Position numbers and translations under genes: made by a program. A stretch of DNA of 64,000 nucleotides from Anaeroglomus sp964550565 (lineage in GTDB: Bacteria; Planctomycetota; Phycisphaerae; Sedimentisphaerales; Anaerohalosphaeraceae): the NCBI GenBank assembly GCA_964550565.1, contig CAZKAI010000004.1:1-64000 (forward strand). The letters are read 5' to 3'. Under the pieces are notes generated by a model. That model made no database searches. It saw only the letters and a program-made list of their open reading frames with translations, and was not told where the DNA came from. Positions 35,697 through 44,359 of the stretch are shown one piece after another; positions within the stretch are counted from its first letter, which is position 1, and every line of letters starts with the position of its first letter.

Positions 35697-37520
35697 ATGT
35701 TTAATAGACACTGCAATTCAAAACGAGTTCTCATTGGTTTATTTGTATTATTCGCCCAAACCTTATATTCAGATATATACCCTCTTATAACAAACATTAA
35801 TAACAGGGATATTCAATCACTTAACGGCAAGTGGAATTATATTATTGATCCATACGAAACCGGTTTTTATGACTATCGCTACCAGGAAAGCAACTCGGGG
35901 TATTTCAAAAATCAAAAACCTCGTGATAAGTCCGATCTCGTCGAGTACGATTTTGATAAAAGTCCATTAATTCATGTCCCCGGCGACTGGAACAGTCAGC
36001 GGGCAGAACTGCTGTTTTATGAAGGCACAATCTGGTACAAGAAAAGCTTTAATGATCCCCGCAGAGACGGGGAAAGTCGGTTATTCCTGTATTTCGGTGC
36101 TGCGAATTATGAGGCCTTTGTTTACCTGAACGGCAAGAAACTCGGTCGGCATCTCGGCGGATTTACTCCGTTTTGCTTTGAAATCACGGATTCTGTGCGT
36201 CCAACACAAAATGATGTCGTCGTGAAAGTCGATAACAAACGTTACCGGGAAGCCATTCCCACAGTCAACACGGACTGGTGGAACTATGGCGGATTGACGC
36301 GCGATGTGTGTTTGATTATGACTCCGCAGACTTTCATTCGTGATTATTCAATCCAGCTCAAAAAGGACTCGAATGATACTATTGCGGGATGGGTCCAACT
36401 GGATGGCACCGAAAAGGAAACGGATGTAATCCTTGAGATAGAGGAACTTGGCATCCGGAAAACAGTCGTGCCGGATCCTTCGGGCAAGGCGGAGCTTGAA
36501 TTCACGGCTTCTCCTGTGTTGTGGTCAACGGGGAATCCAAAATTGTATGAAGTAACGTTGTCTGCCGGCAAAAATACCGTACGAGACCAGATTGGATTTC
36601 GCGCGATTCAAGTCCGCGGACAGGACATCCTGCTCAACGGCCAGTCCATCTTTCTTCGCGGCATCTGCATTCATGAAGAATCGCCACTGGGCACCGGTCG
36701 GGCCTGTACTCCGGAAGATGCCGAGGTGCTGCTGGGCTGGGCAAAAGAATTAGGCTGCAACTTTGTCCGGCTGGCTCACTATCCTCACAATGAATATATG
36801 CTGCGCAGGGCCGACCAATTGGGCATTCTGGTCTGGAGTGAATTGCCGGTGTACTGGACGATTCTATGGGACAATCCGGCAACACTTGAGAATGCTTTAC
36901 ATCAGCTTGAGGAAATGATAACCCGCGACAAGAATCGAGCCTCGATCATTCTATGGTCGGTCGCCAATGAAACGCCGGTCAGTGAACCTCGTCTGAAATT
37001 CCTGACAACACTGATTGATAAAGCCCGCCAGATGGATACAACGCGTTTAATTACTGCGGCCATGGAAAAAACATCGCGGGGCGACACAGTCTTAATCGAA
37101 GACCCGCTGGGCACATATCTTGATGTGCTCGGCTGCAATGAATACATCGGCTGGTATGAGGGGACGCCGGAACTGTGCGACAAAAAGACCTGGCAAACCT
37201 CGTATGAGAAACCCCTGATTATGAGTGAATTCGGCGGCGGCGCGCTGCAGGGATATCATGCTGAGGATCAGACGCGATTTTCTGAAGAATACCTCGAAAA
37301 ACTATACATTCATCAAGTGGCAATGTTGAAAAAGATTCCGTTCCTGCGGGGTACAACGCCCTGGCTTCTGAAGGACTTTCGCTCCCCCAGACGCCCCCTG
37401 CCGGATATCCAGGATTACTACAATCGCAAAGGGTTGTTTTCTGAAACCGGGCAGCGCAAGAAGGCATTCTATATCATGCAGGACTTTTATCAGCAAAAAG
37501 CAAAAGCAGTTAATCCCTGA
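35697..37520 (+). CDS. Exported GH2 family glycosidase (beta-glucuronidase/beta-galactosidase type)
   Basis: A protein of 607 residues. A signal peptide (RVLIGLFVLFAQTLYS, about 10-26) is followed by the GH2 sugar-binding, immunoglobulin-like and TIM-barrel domains. Catalytic residues are the acid/base Glu425 (WSVANETP) and the nucleophile Glu511 (MSEFGGG). GH2 enzymes cleave beta-linked galactose, glucuronate or mannose; the length and barrel resemble beta-glucuronidases, but the substrate is not certain. The ATG at 35697 has GGAGGT 4 nt upstream, better placed than the ATG at 35685. It is a likely periplasmic degrader of plant or algal polysaccharide and stands alone, facing a convergent kinase gene 23 nt away. 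Confidence 0.92.
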   Translation: MFNRHCNSKRVLIGLFVLFAQTLYSDIYPLITNINNRDIQSLNGKWNYIIDPYETGFYDYRYQESNSGYFKNQKPRDKSDLVEYDFDKSPLIHVPGDWNSQRAELLFYEGTIWYKKSFNDPRRDGESRLFLYFGAANYEAFVYLNGKKLGRHLGGFTPFCFEITDSVRPTQNDVVVKVDNKRYREAIPTVNTDWWNYGGLTRDVCLIMTPQTFIRDYSIQLKKDSNDTIAGWVQLDGTEKETDVILEIEELGIRKTVVPDPSGKAELEFTASPVLWSTGNPKLYEVTLSAGKNTVRDQIGFRAIQVRGQDILLNGQSIFLRGICIHEESPLGTGRACTPEDAEVLLGWAKELGCNFVRLAHYPHNEYMLRRADQLGILVWSELPVYWTILWDNPATLENALHQLEEMITRDKNRASIILWSVANETPVSEPRLKFLTTLIDKARQMDTTRLITAAMEKTSRGDTVLIEDPLGTYLDVLGCNEYIGWYEGTPELCDKKTWQTSYEKPLIMSEFGGGALQGYHAEDQTRFSEEYLEKLYIHQVAMLKKIPFLRGTTPWLLKDFRSPRRPLPDIQDYYNRKGLFSETGQRKKAFYIMQDFYQQKAKAVNP

Positions 37521-37543
37521 GCATGTGTGCAGGTGAGGTTTGT

Positions 37544-38509
37544 TTAATCCGGCTGGCGCTGCAGGAGGGTGATGATTTCCTCTTTTTTGGGCAGTGCGTC
37601 CTGCACGCCAAATCGACTGCGGGTCAGCGCTTCGGCGGCTACCGCAAAGCGTACTGCCGCATCGACAGGGTCTTTGGCTCCGCAACAGGCTGTCAGTGCC
37701 CCGCAAAAGGCATCGACCGCCCCGCTGTTATCAACCACTTCCATTTCGATTCCGGAAATATGCCGGCCGCCCTGACGGTCCGCAAGCAAGGCCCCCCGCC
37801 AGCCGAGGGTCATAACGACACAATTAGCTCCTTTAGCCACCAGTTCAGTACCCACCGACTTGAGTTCAGCAATTCCACCCGCCCCCAGTTCGCTGGCACA
37901 GGTAAAATCGGCAAACCGAACGATAAGGATATCCACATTGAAGAATTCCATCGGCCAGTTTAATCCGACAGTTGCATTCCGGCCATGATTGGGCAAGCAG
38001 ACGTCCAGTACGACACGACGTTTGTGGATTTGAGCAGTCCGGATAGCGGAAACGATGGCTTCCTGGGGCAACTGGCCGCAGACAAGGCAAACATCGGATG
38101 TCGCAATGAGCTGCTCGGCGGCAGCGTATTCGATTTCATCCCGTCCGATGGTTCGATTGGCTCCCGCACAGACGCAAATGCTGTTTTCTCCCATGGGGTC
38201 AACGAGGGTTATGGCCGTTCCGGTACTGATGGCATTGGAAGTGTAAACCAGATCGGTATTGATATTATACTGGGACAGGTTTTTTTTGATTAATTGACCG
38301 AAACAGTCATCCCCAATGCGGGCAATTACGGACACTTCACATCCGCATAGAGCCGCCTGAATCGACCGAACGACCCCGGCCCCCATGGGATAGTAAGCAA
38401 ATGACGATCCCTCGACCGTCCGCCCCGGTGTAGGGATGGACTGGCATTTGACCGCCATATCAACAAAGACGGGTCCGACGACAACAATTTTTGGAATCCG
38501 TTCCGTCAT
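37544..38509 (-). CDS. PfkB family carbohydrate kinase with divergent motifs
   Basis: A protein of 321 residues with the ribokinase fold. The usual N-terminal di-glycine motif GGKGANQA is replaced by PMGAGVVRS. The C-terminal motif DTTGAGDAF appears as DNSGAVDAF, which keeps the catalytic Asp but changes the anion-hole glycine to valine. Such changes could alter the substrate or lower the activity. Members phosphorylate sugars and nucleosides (ribose, fructose, adenosine). It stands on its own between the GH2 gene (convergent) and crcB (divergent), so context gives no substrate. It may help use sugars released outside, which is only a guess. Confidence 0.82.
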   Translation of the reverse strand: MTERIPKIVVVGPVFVDMAVKCQSIPTPGRTVEGSSFAYYPMGAGVVRSIQAALCGCEVSVIARIGDDCFGQLIKKNLSQYNINTDLVYTSNAISTGTAITLVDPMGENSICVCAGANRTIGRDEIEYAAAEQLIATSDVCLVCGQLPQEAIVSAIRTAQIHKRRVVLDVCLPNHGRNATVGLNWPMEFFNVDILIVRFADFTCASELGAGGIAELKSVGTELVAKGANCVVMTLGWRGALLADRQGGRHISGIEMEVVDNSGAVDAFCGALTACCGAKDPVDAAVRFAVAAEALTRSRFGVQDALPKKEEIITLLQRQPD

Positions 38510-38810
38510 ATCTTATGACCCCTTAATTCTGAGTACCATATATTTGTTTCCGAAAAGTATAGCAGAAAGTCATTTAAATAAAAGACATTGGTCTAAAAAA
38601 CTCATTTTTATACGAACTAACTGAATCAGGGTTTAAAATTTGATGCCAAACATACCCGTCTTACTGGGATTAAACTCTTTTATTTAAAACTAACCTGACC
38701 CGATATTAGGCCAATTGATGGGTAATAACGACGCGATTTAAGCCATTACATCTTGACCCTGAAATAGCGGGATGCTATAACATACCTCAATTATCCTGAA
38801 AGGTTTACGG
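38510..38810. other. 301-bp divergent gap between the PfkB gene and crcB
   Basis: No gene is seen. It holds the predicted crcB promoter (38753-38781). I looked for the fluoride riboswitch often found ahead of crcB and did not find its conserved motifs. Nothing else is recognisable. Confidence 0.7.
38753..38781 (+). promoter_or_regulatory. Predicted promoter of crcB
   Basis: TTGACC, a 17-nt spacer and TATAAC lie 29 nt ahead of the GTG start, which leaves no space in the transcript for a riboswitch. Confidence 0.6.
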
Positions 38811-39203
38811 GTGGCTCAAGCACTTTGTATTGCAATCGCGGGCGCCATTGGTGCCCTGTGCCGATGGGGTATCGGCAGGCTGGCAGTACGTCTATTTGGG
38901 CCATCGTTTCCCTATGGAACGCTGATTGTCAATATTCTGGGGTGTTTTCTGATTGGCCTGGTTATGCACCTGTCTCTGGCGTCAGTGCGATTCAGCCCGG
39001 TGCTGAAATTGACATTAACCGTGGGTTTTCTGGGGGCTTTAACCACTTTCTCTGCATTCAGTTATGAAACGATTGTCCTGATTGAAAAAAGCGGCTGGAC
39101 GGCGGCCGTAATGAATATTTCTATGAACCTGCTGTTCGGGATGCTTGCCACACTTTGCGGGCTGGTCCTGGGCAGAACTTTATTTGGAGAAATCCTGTCA
39201 TGA
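38811..39203 (+). CDS. crcB: Fluoride ion channel CrcB/Fluc
   Basis: A protein of 130 residues with four transmembrane helices. It exports fluoride as an antiparallel dimer. Family signatures are GAIGALCRWGIGR near the start, the NILGCF pore asparagine, and the GFLGALTTFSAFSYET stretch with the phenylalanines that line the fluoride path. The start is GTG at 38811 with AAAGG 7 nt upstream. Its TGA stop overlaps the ATG of the following M16 peptidase (ATGA), an unexpected translational coupling. A single crcB copy forms a homodimeric channel, so no partner is needed. Confidence 0.93.
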   Translation: MAQALCIAIAGAIGALCRWGIGRLAVRLFGPSFPYGTLIVNILGCFLIGLVMHLSLASVRFSPVLKLTLTVGFLGALTTFSAFSYETIVLIEKSGWTAAVMNISMNLLFGMLATLCGLVLGRTLFGEILS

Positions 39204-41995
39204 AACGTAAAACCATTTACACCCTATCGGCATTGTTGTTGTGTGTTCAACTGGTCTTTTCATCGGCGGCTTTTGCGGCAGAAAGCAAAGAGAAACCGCT
39301 ATTTGATTACCAGCGAAGTCAGCTTAAAAACGGACTGACGGTCATCACACTCGAAGACTTTTCCTGTCCGATTGTAGCGGTGCAGGTCTGGTACCAGGTC
39401 GGCTCCAAAGATGAACGGGCCGATCGACAGGGATACGCCCACATGTTTGAACACATGATGTTTAAAGGGACGGAAAATGTCGGCCCCAAAGATCACTTCC
39501 AGTTCCTCCAGAAAACCGGCGGAACAACCAACGCCTATACGAGCTTTGACCAGACGGTGTATGTGGAAACACTGCCGGCCAGTCAGTTGGCGCTGCCGCT
39601 GTGGCTGGAAGCCGAACGCATGGCCTTCCTGAAAATCGACCAGGAATCGTTTGACACGGAACGCAATGTGGTTGAAGAAGAATTACGCAAGGGCGAAAAT
39701 GAACCCTACGGCACGCTTTACAAGAAGCTGGCCGCGATTGTCTTTAAAGACCACCCCTACTGCTGGACACCGATAGGAAATATCGCCTGCCTGCGAGCCA
39801 CCAGTGTGGCCGACCTGCGGGCGTTCTGGCAGCAGTATTATGTCCCCAATAACGCTACGCTGATTCTTGTCGGCGCCATCAAACATGACAAAGCCGTTCA
39901 GATGGCCGACCAGTATTTCGGCTGGATTCAGAAACGGCCCGAACCGCCGCGTGTCAGTGCCAATGCTTCCAAGCCGGATAAACCTCAGATTGTGGTCATT
40001 GACGATGAGAACGCTCCTGCGGCAGTGGCGGGGTATATTTTCCGGACGGTTCCTCTGGGGCACAAAGATCAGATCGCCCTGGACTTTCTGTCCTCGATTC
40101 TGGGCGGGACACAAAGCAGCCGGCTTTATCGTGACCTGGTCGCGGAAAGTCAAACGGCAATGTATTGCGCATCGATGACCTGGAATCTTCAGCAGGACGG
40201 TATTTTTGCGGCGGGTGCGGTTCAGGCCCTCGGCACGGATGCCAAGACCATTCTTGAGCAAATCAAAAAGCACATCGAGAAGATTCAGAAAGAGGGCATC
40301 ACGGACAAAGAGCTGCAGACGGCCCGGAATCAGCAACTGCGTTCGGTGATTACGGACAATTTAAACATCGAGAGCAAGGCTCAGGTACTCGGTTCGGCTG
40401 CGGTCACCATCGGCGACCTGGATTATGCCAATACCATCCTTGACCGGATACGTGCGGTCAAGGCGATTGACGTCCAGCGGGTTGCCAACGAATACCTGCG
40501 TTTTGACCAGGGTTTTGAAATCTCGGTCAAGCAGAATCTCAGCGGGATGCTGAAGGCAAGCAAAGATGATGAAACAGGCGGCGTGACAGCCGAACCTGAA
40601 AAGCAGGCTCCTCCGGCCGGCAGACCGGGCGAAAAGCGCCCTGAGACATGGCCTGCCAAAGCGCCGATTGCCAAATCCGAAAATGTGGACTTGTCGATGG
40701 CCTATTCGGAACATCAACTGAAAAACGGCATCAAAGTAATCATCGTTCCCAACCATGAGGTCCCCTTTATTTCCGTCAAGCTCGGCTGCACGCTTGGAGC
40801 AGTGACCGAGACCAAACCTGGCACGGCCAATCTCGCCCTGCAGATGCTGGAACGCGGCACCGCCAATCGTTCCGAACGACAGCTTGCTGAGGAATTATCG
40901 CTGTATGCCATCGGCCTGGGCGGCTCGGCGGGCATGGATAACTGCCAGGTCAATATGAGCTGCCTGACCGAACACCTCGACAAAGGCATGGACCTGCTGG
41001 CGGATGTCGTTCGGAATCCGTCGTTTGAGGCGGCTGAATTTGAGAAACTTCGCAAACAGACGCTGACCTCGCTTTCGGTCAATGAAAAGACGCCGGAATA
41101 CCTGGCTGATAAGGAATTTTCATTCCGCCTGTTCGGTGCTCATCCTTATGCCCGCAAAGTGGAAGGCGACAGCACTGACATTGAGAAATTGACCGCTGAC
41201 GACCTGAAAAACTGGTGGAAGCAGTTTGTTCGCCCGGATAACTCCGTTTTAATCTTTTCGGGCGATATCGAAGCCCAAAAAGCCCTGGCCCTGGCCGAAG
41301 CCACTCTTGGAGGATGGACCTGCGATACCGCCCGGCCGGAAGTCAAACTGGCTGAGATTCCCCAGCAGGAGAAAACGCATATCTGGCTGGTGGACAATCC
41401 CGGCAGCGCCCAGGTCCAGCTTCGGGTGGGATGTCACTCCATCAATCGGAAGGATCAGCCGGATTACTTCACCAGCCGCGTGGTCGGCAATTATTTCGGC
41501 GGATCATTCCACAGCCGGATTAATGAGACCCTGCGTGTTCAGAAGGGGCTGACCTACGGCGCATTCGGCTCTTATGCGGCACAGAAAGAGGCGGGCTATT
41601 TTGTGGTTGATACCTTCACAAAAAATGAAACCGCCGGCCAGGCCATTACGTCGATCATCGAATTGCTGGATCAGCTCAAGAAAGATGGGCCTAATGCCGA
41701 AGAACTGGAACTGTCCCGCAGCTATATTACGGGCAGTTTTCTCCGTCGGCGTGAAACACCCCAGCAGGTCGCCAATGACCTTTGGCTGATTGAAGCCGAA
41801 TCACTGGGCAAGGACTATTATGATAAATTACTGGCAGGTGTCAATGCCGCCGATGAAGCCAAATGCCTGGCGCTGACCAACAAGACCATCAATACCGACC
41901 AATTGACCATAGTGGTCGTGGGTGACGCGGCAAAAATCAAGGCGGACCTCGAAAAAATTGCTCCGGTCACGGTGATCGCGAAAGAAAAATCGTAA
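39200..41995 (+). CDS. Exported tandem M16 (insulinase-like) zinc peptidase
   Basis: A protein of 931 residues. A signal peptide (about 7-27, LSALLLCVQLVFSSAAFAA) is followed by two M16 repeats. The first has the inverted zinc motif HMFEH (His81, Glu84, His85) and a distal Glu near 161 (ERNVVEEEL). The second (about 500-930) lacks HxxEH, showing LALQMLERGT at the equivalent place, and is the usual inactive half that closes the chamber. A Pro/Lys-rich linker separates them near 475-500. It probably degrades peptides in the periplasm. The start overlaps the crcB stop; it ends 10 nt before the convergent ThuA-like gene. Confidence 0.92.
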   Translation: MKRKTIYTLSALLLCVQLVFSSAAFAAESKEKPLFDYQRSQLKNGLTVITLEDFSCPIVAVQVWYQVGSKDERADRQGYAHMFEHMMFKGTENVGPKDHFQFLQKTGGTTNAYTSFDQTVYVETLPASQLALPLWLEAERMAFLKIDQESFDTERNVVEEELRKGENEPYGTLYKKLAAIVFKDHPYCWTPIGNIACLRATSVADLRAFWQQYYVPNNATLILVGAIKHDKAVQMADQYFGWIQKRPEPPRVSANASKPDKPQIVVIDDENAPAAVAGYIFRTVPLGHKDQIALDFLSSILGGTQSSRLYRDLVAESQTAMYCASMTWNLQQDGIFAAGAVQALGTDAKTILEQIKKHIEKIQKEGITDKELQTARNQQLRSVITDNLNIESKAQVLGSAAVTIGDLDYANTILDRIRAVKAIDVQRVANEYLRFDQGFEISVKQNLSGMLKASKDDETGGVTAEPEKQAPPAGRPGEKRPETWPAKAPIAKSENVDLSMAYSEHQLKNGIKVIIVPNHEVPFISVKLGCTLGAVTETKPGTANLALQMLERGTANRSERQLAEELSLYAIGLGGSAGMDNCQVNMSCLTEHLDKGMDLLADVVRNPSFEAAEFEKLRKQTLTSLSVNEKTPEYLADKEFSFRLFGAHPYARKVEGDSTDIEKLTADDLKNWWKQFVRPDNSVLIFSGDIEAQKALALAEATLGGWTCDTARPEVKLAEIPQQEKTHIWLVDNPGSAQVQLRVGCHSINRKDQPDYFTSRVVGNYFGGSFHSRINETLRVQKGLTYGAFGSYAAQKEAGYFVVDTFTKNETAGQAITSIIELLDQLKKDGPNAEELELSRSYITGSFLRRRETPQQVANDLWLIEAESLGKDYYDKLLAGVNAADEAKCLALTNKTINTDQLTIVVVGDAAKIKADLEKIAPVTVIAKEKS

Positions 41996-42005
41996 AAGAA
42001 AAACG

Positions 42006-42743
42006 CTACTGCCCGGCCGTCCATTGAATTGCCTGATACAGCAGCTTGCGGTATGCGGGGTGATTATAGGCGTCCGGGCCGTGGCCCAGCTGAATACCGC
42101 AGATTCTGGCCTGGCGGTAATGCCGTGCCCAGGCTATTTCCTTCTGACTGGTCGATTCATCTGTGGTTAGCAGGATATGATTATCCGATTCAACTGAATA
42201 GCCTTTATAGGTTTCATCCAGAATCGTAAAGTTATCAACCCCGGCTGTGACGGGATGCGTTTTGTCGGCAATAGTCACTGCCATCTGGACATCATGCTGA
42301 TAGCTGCTGGCCGGATGGAGAATACCGTCTTCCAGCATTTGTTTTTCGTAATATTTTGCACCGATGATTTTTTTGTATTCCGGCCAATCCTGGAAACTGA
42401 CCAGGCTGTGATGCAGGGCTACGACGCCAACGCCGCGATTCAGCAGCGCCAGAAAGTTTTCTCTGCGTTTGGGAGATATCGTCTGCGTCATGTTGTAGAA
42501 CACAATCACATCGTAATTCCAGTTGGAGATATCCTCAAACAGCTCGCTGTCATCCTTTAGCTCGATTTGCTGACACTGCAGGCCTTCCATCTCTTCAAAC
42601 ATCTGAACAAAAGGCTGCTTTTCATAGCCGTGGCCGCCAGTCACCACGACAACCGAAATTGATTGCTTTTGATTATCTGTTGAACATCCGCCCAATAAAA
42701 CCACAACTGCCATGACACATAAGACCGCAACAGATTTTATCAT
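42006..42743 (-). CDS. ThuA-like domain lipoprotein
   Basis: A protein of 245 residues. A lipobox (LLGGC at about residues 16-20) indicates lipidation and membrane anchoring. The rest is the ThuA (trehalose-utilisation) fold, a class I glutamine amidotransferase-like fold: VVVVTGGHGYEKQPF at the start, VALHHSLVSFQDW in the middle, and ICGIQLGHGPDAYNHPAY near the end. ThuA proteins are common in planctomycetes, often on secreted glycan-related enzymes; a catalytic role is unproven. The ATG at 42743 has GGAG 8 nt upstream and is preferred over 42758. It lies 16 nt after the MgtE-like gene and is probably co-transcribed. Confidence 0.83.
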   Translation of the reverse strand: MIKSVAVLCVMAVVVLLGGCSTDNQKQSISVVVVTGGHGYEKQPFVQMFEEMEGLQCQQIELKDDSELFEDISNWNYDVIVFYNMTQTISPKRRENFLALLNRGVGVVALHHSLVSFQDWPEYKKIIGAKYYEKQMLEDGILHPASSYQHDVQMAVTIADKTHPVTAGVDNFTILDETYKGYSVESDNHILLTTDESTSQKEIAWARHYRQARICGIQLGHGPDAYNHPAYRKLLYQAIQWTAGQ

Positions 42744-42759
42744 CCTTGTCTCTCCCATA

Positions 42760-43752
42760 TTAATGAGCTATGACGTTCATCATATTGAAATAAAATAGCA
42801 GCGTACATACATCCGCACAGGCCAGCACAACCGGCCCGGCCGCCACCTTGGGGTCAATTCGAAAGGCTTTAATCAGCGAGGGAATCACTACCCCCAGCAG
42901 ACCTGCAGAAAGAATGGATAGAATCAGGCTGAATCCCATGGCAAAGGAAATCCATCCGCCGCCTTTCCAAACGAACGCAGTCAGCCCGATGATCGAGCCG
43001 CAGCCGGCGGCCAGCATCAGCGATACCAGCCCTTCGCGCCGCAGCGGATCCATAACAGCCTTCCAGGAAAACGAGCCTAACTGAAGCCGCTGAACGGTAA
43101 TGGTCATCGCCTGCATGCTGACGCTTTCACCGAGGGCCAGCACCACCGTCATAAACATGGCCAGGACCATGATTTCCTGAATCAGCAGTTCATACTGTGC
43201 CGTTACGACGGCACAGAGAATGCCGCTGGTCACATTGCACAGCAGCCAGGGAAATCGCTCTTTGAACATCAGCCAGGGTGATGCTTTCCGGCCCAGGCTC
43301 AGATGCAAACCCATCAACTGGAACATGCTGTCTAATTGCGCCTTATGCCCAAGCGCCAGTGAGCCTTCAGTAAACTGGTTCATATCCACAACCCCGGCAA
43401 TCTTTCCATCTGAAGTGATCGCCGGCACCGCCAGCAGTTTATGCCTGAGCAGGACATCCCCGGCCTGTTCCATTGTGGCCTCACAGGGCACCGTCACCAG
43501 CTTACGAATCATGACCTCGCTAATCCGGGTTTCCAGGGATCCCCCTAATAATCGCCGGATGGGCACCACGCCCACAAGACGATCTTCGCCATCCACCGCA
43601 TACAAATACATAATCCGCTCATTCAAATCACATTGCTGCAGATGCCCGATGGCCTGCCCGACCGTCATATTTTCATTCAGCCGGACATAATCCTGATGGT
43701 AATATTCCCGGACTGCCTGGTCGAGAAAATCGGTTTTAAATAACGTCATCAT
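42760..43752 (-). CDS. MgtE-like magnesium transporter lacking the N domain
   Basis: A protein of 330 residues, against about 450 for canonical MgtE. It begins almost directly with a CBS-domain pair (about 20-145) and continues with the five-helix MgtE channel (about 165-330; RFPWLLCNVTSG, DPKVAAGPVVLACADV). The N-terminal superhelical Mg-sensing domain is absent. The GNxGxQ-type segment appears as ALGESVSMQAM. This could be a shorter transporter type or a permease with altered regulation; the ion is not certain. It shares a short gap with the ThuA lipoprotein gene downstream. Confidence 0.82.
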   Translation of the reverse strand: MMTLFKTDFLDQAVREYYHQDYVRLNENMTVGQAIGHLQQCDLNERIMYLYAVDGEDRLVGVVPIRRLLGGSLETRISEVMIRKLVTVPCEATMEQAGDVLLRHKLLAVPAITSDGKIAGVVDMNQFTEGSLALGHKAQLDSMFQLMGLHLSLGRKASPWLMFKERFPWLLCNVTSGILCAVVTAQYELLIQEIMVLAMFMTVVLALGESVSMQAMTITVQRLQLGSFSWKAVMDPLRREGLVSLMLAAGCGSIIGLTAFVWKGGGWISFAMGFSLILSILSAGLLGVVIPSLIKAFRIDPKVAAGPVVLACADVCTLLFYFNMMNVIAH

Positions 43753-43821
43753 GCTCTTCCCGGAAAAGATACAAATTCTATACAGCTCATTACCTAAGAT
43801 TGACAGGTTTTGTTCGTTTTA

Positions 43822-44355
43822 TCATTTCTTATGTTTTTTGGGGGACTGGTCCATGTTGTGCCGGGGATCCGAAGCTTTTTTCGGGGCCAGGCCAAAGGCA
43901 TCCAGCCATTGCTGGGTTTCTCGGATGCCGATGCCGTGGCGCTTTTCCTTGGGCTCGCTGACAGGCAGCGGTTTTTCGATCACCTGACAGACCTGAAGCC
44001 AGAAGGGTATGGCCCCGACTCCCGGACATTTTCGCCGTTTGGCTGCGGATAAAATCCGCCGGTCGCTGCTGACCACAATCAGACGTTTGGGGGCGGTATT
44101 ATCCTGGATGTAGTGTTCGATGATCGTATCCGCTTCGGTATGCTGGCCGGAAAACACCACCTGCAGGATTCCCAAGCCCATCAACCCGGCCTTGTTGGGC
44201 GGGCCAATTCCGTCGAACACAATGACTCCCGTTTCACCGGTTCGGCGAAGATACTCGCACAGTACAGCACACAGCTCCGTGTCCGGAAATTCCATCTGCT
44301 CCTGCATTTTCTGCACCGCTCGCAGGAGATTATAACCATCAATCAGCACCGGCAT
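43822..44355 (-). CDS. NYN domain protein (YacP-like PIN-fold nuclease)
   Basis: A protein of 177 residues. The start MPVLIDGYNLLRAVQ is the hallmark of YacP/NYN domains, with acidic residues typical of the PIN-like nuclease fold at DGYN, VFDG and EADT. YacP proteins are RNA-cleaving endonucleases in other bacteria (Rae1 cleaves mRNA on the ribosome). The C-terminal ~30 residues are basic and may bind RNA. The ATG at 44355 lies 4 nt after the pyrC stop codon, so it is the last gene of the pyrimidine operon, with no obvious link in function. Its identity is solid, its target unknown. Confidence 0.82.
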   Translation of the reverse strand: MPVLIDGYNLLRAVQKMQEQMEFPDTELCAVLCEYLRRTGETGVIVFDGIGPPNKAGLMGLGILQVVFSGQHTEADTIIEHYIQDNTAPKRLIVVSSDRRILSAAKRRKCPGVGAIPFWLQVCQVIEKPLPVSEPKEKRHGIGIRETQQWLDAFGLAPKKASDPRHNMDQSPKKHKK

Positions 44356-44359
44356 GGAA

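Noticed and set aside
38510..38810. Fluoride riboswitch ahead of crcB
   Set aside because: I looked for the conserved GGNGAUGG and related blocks and the pseudoknot partner and saw none. The predicted promoter leaves only about 23 nt of leader.
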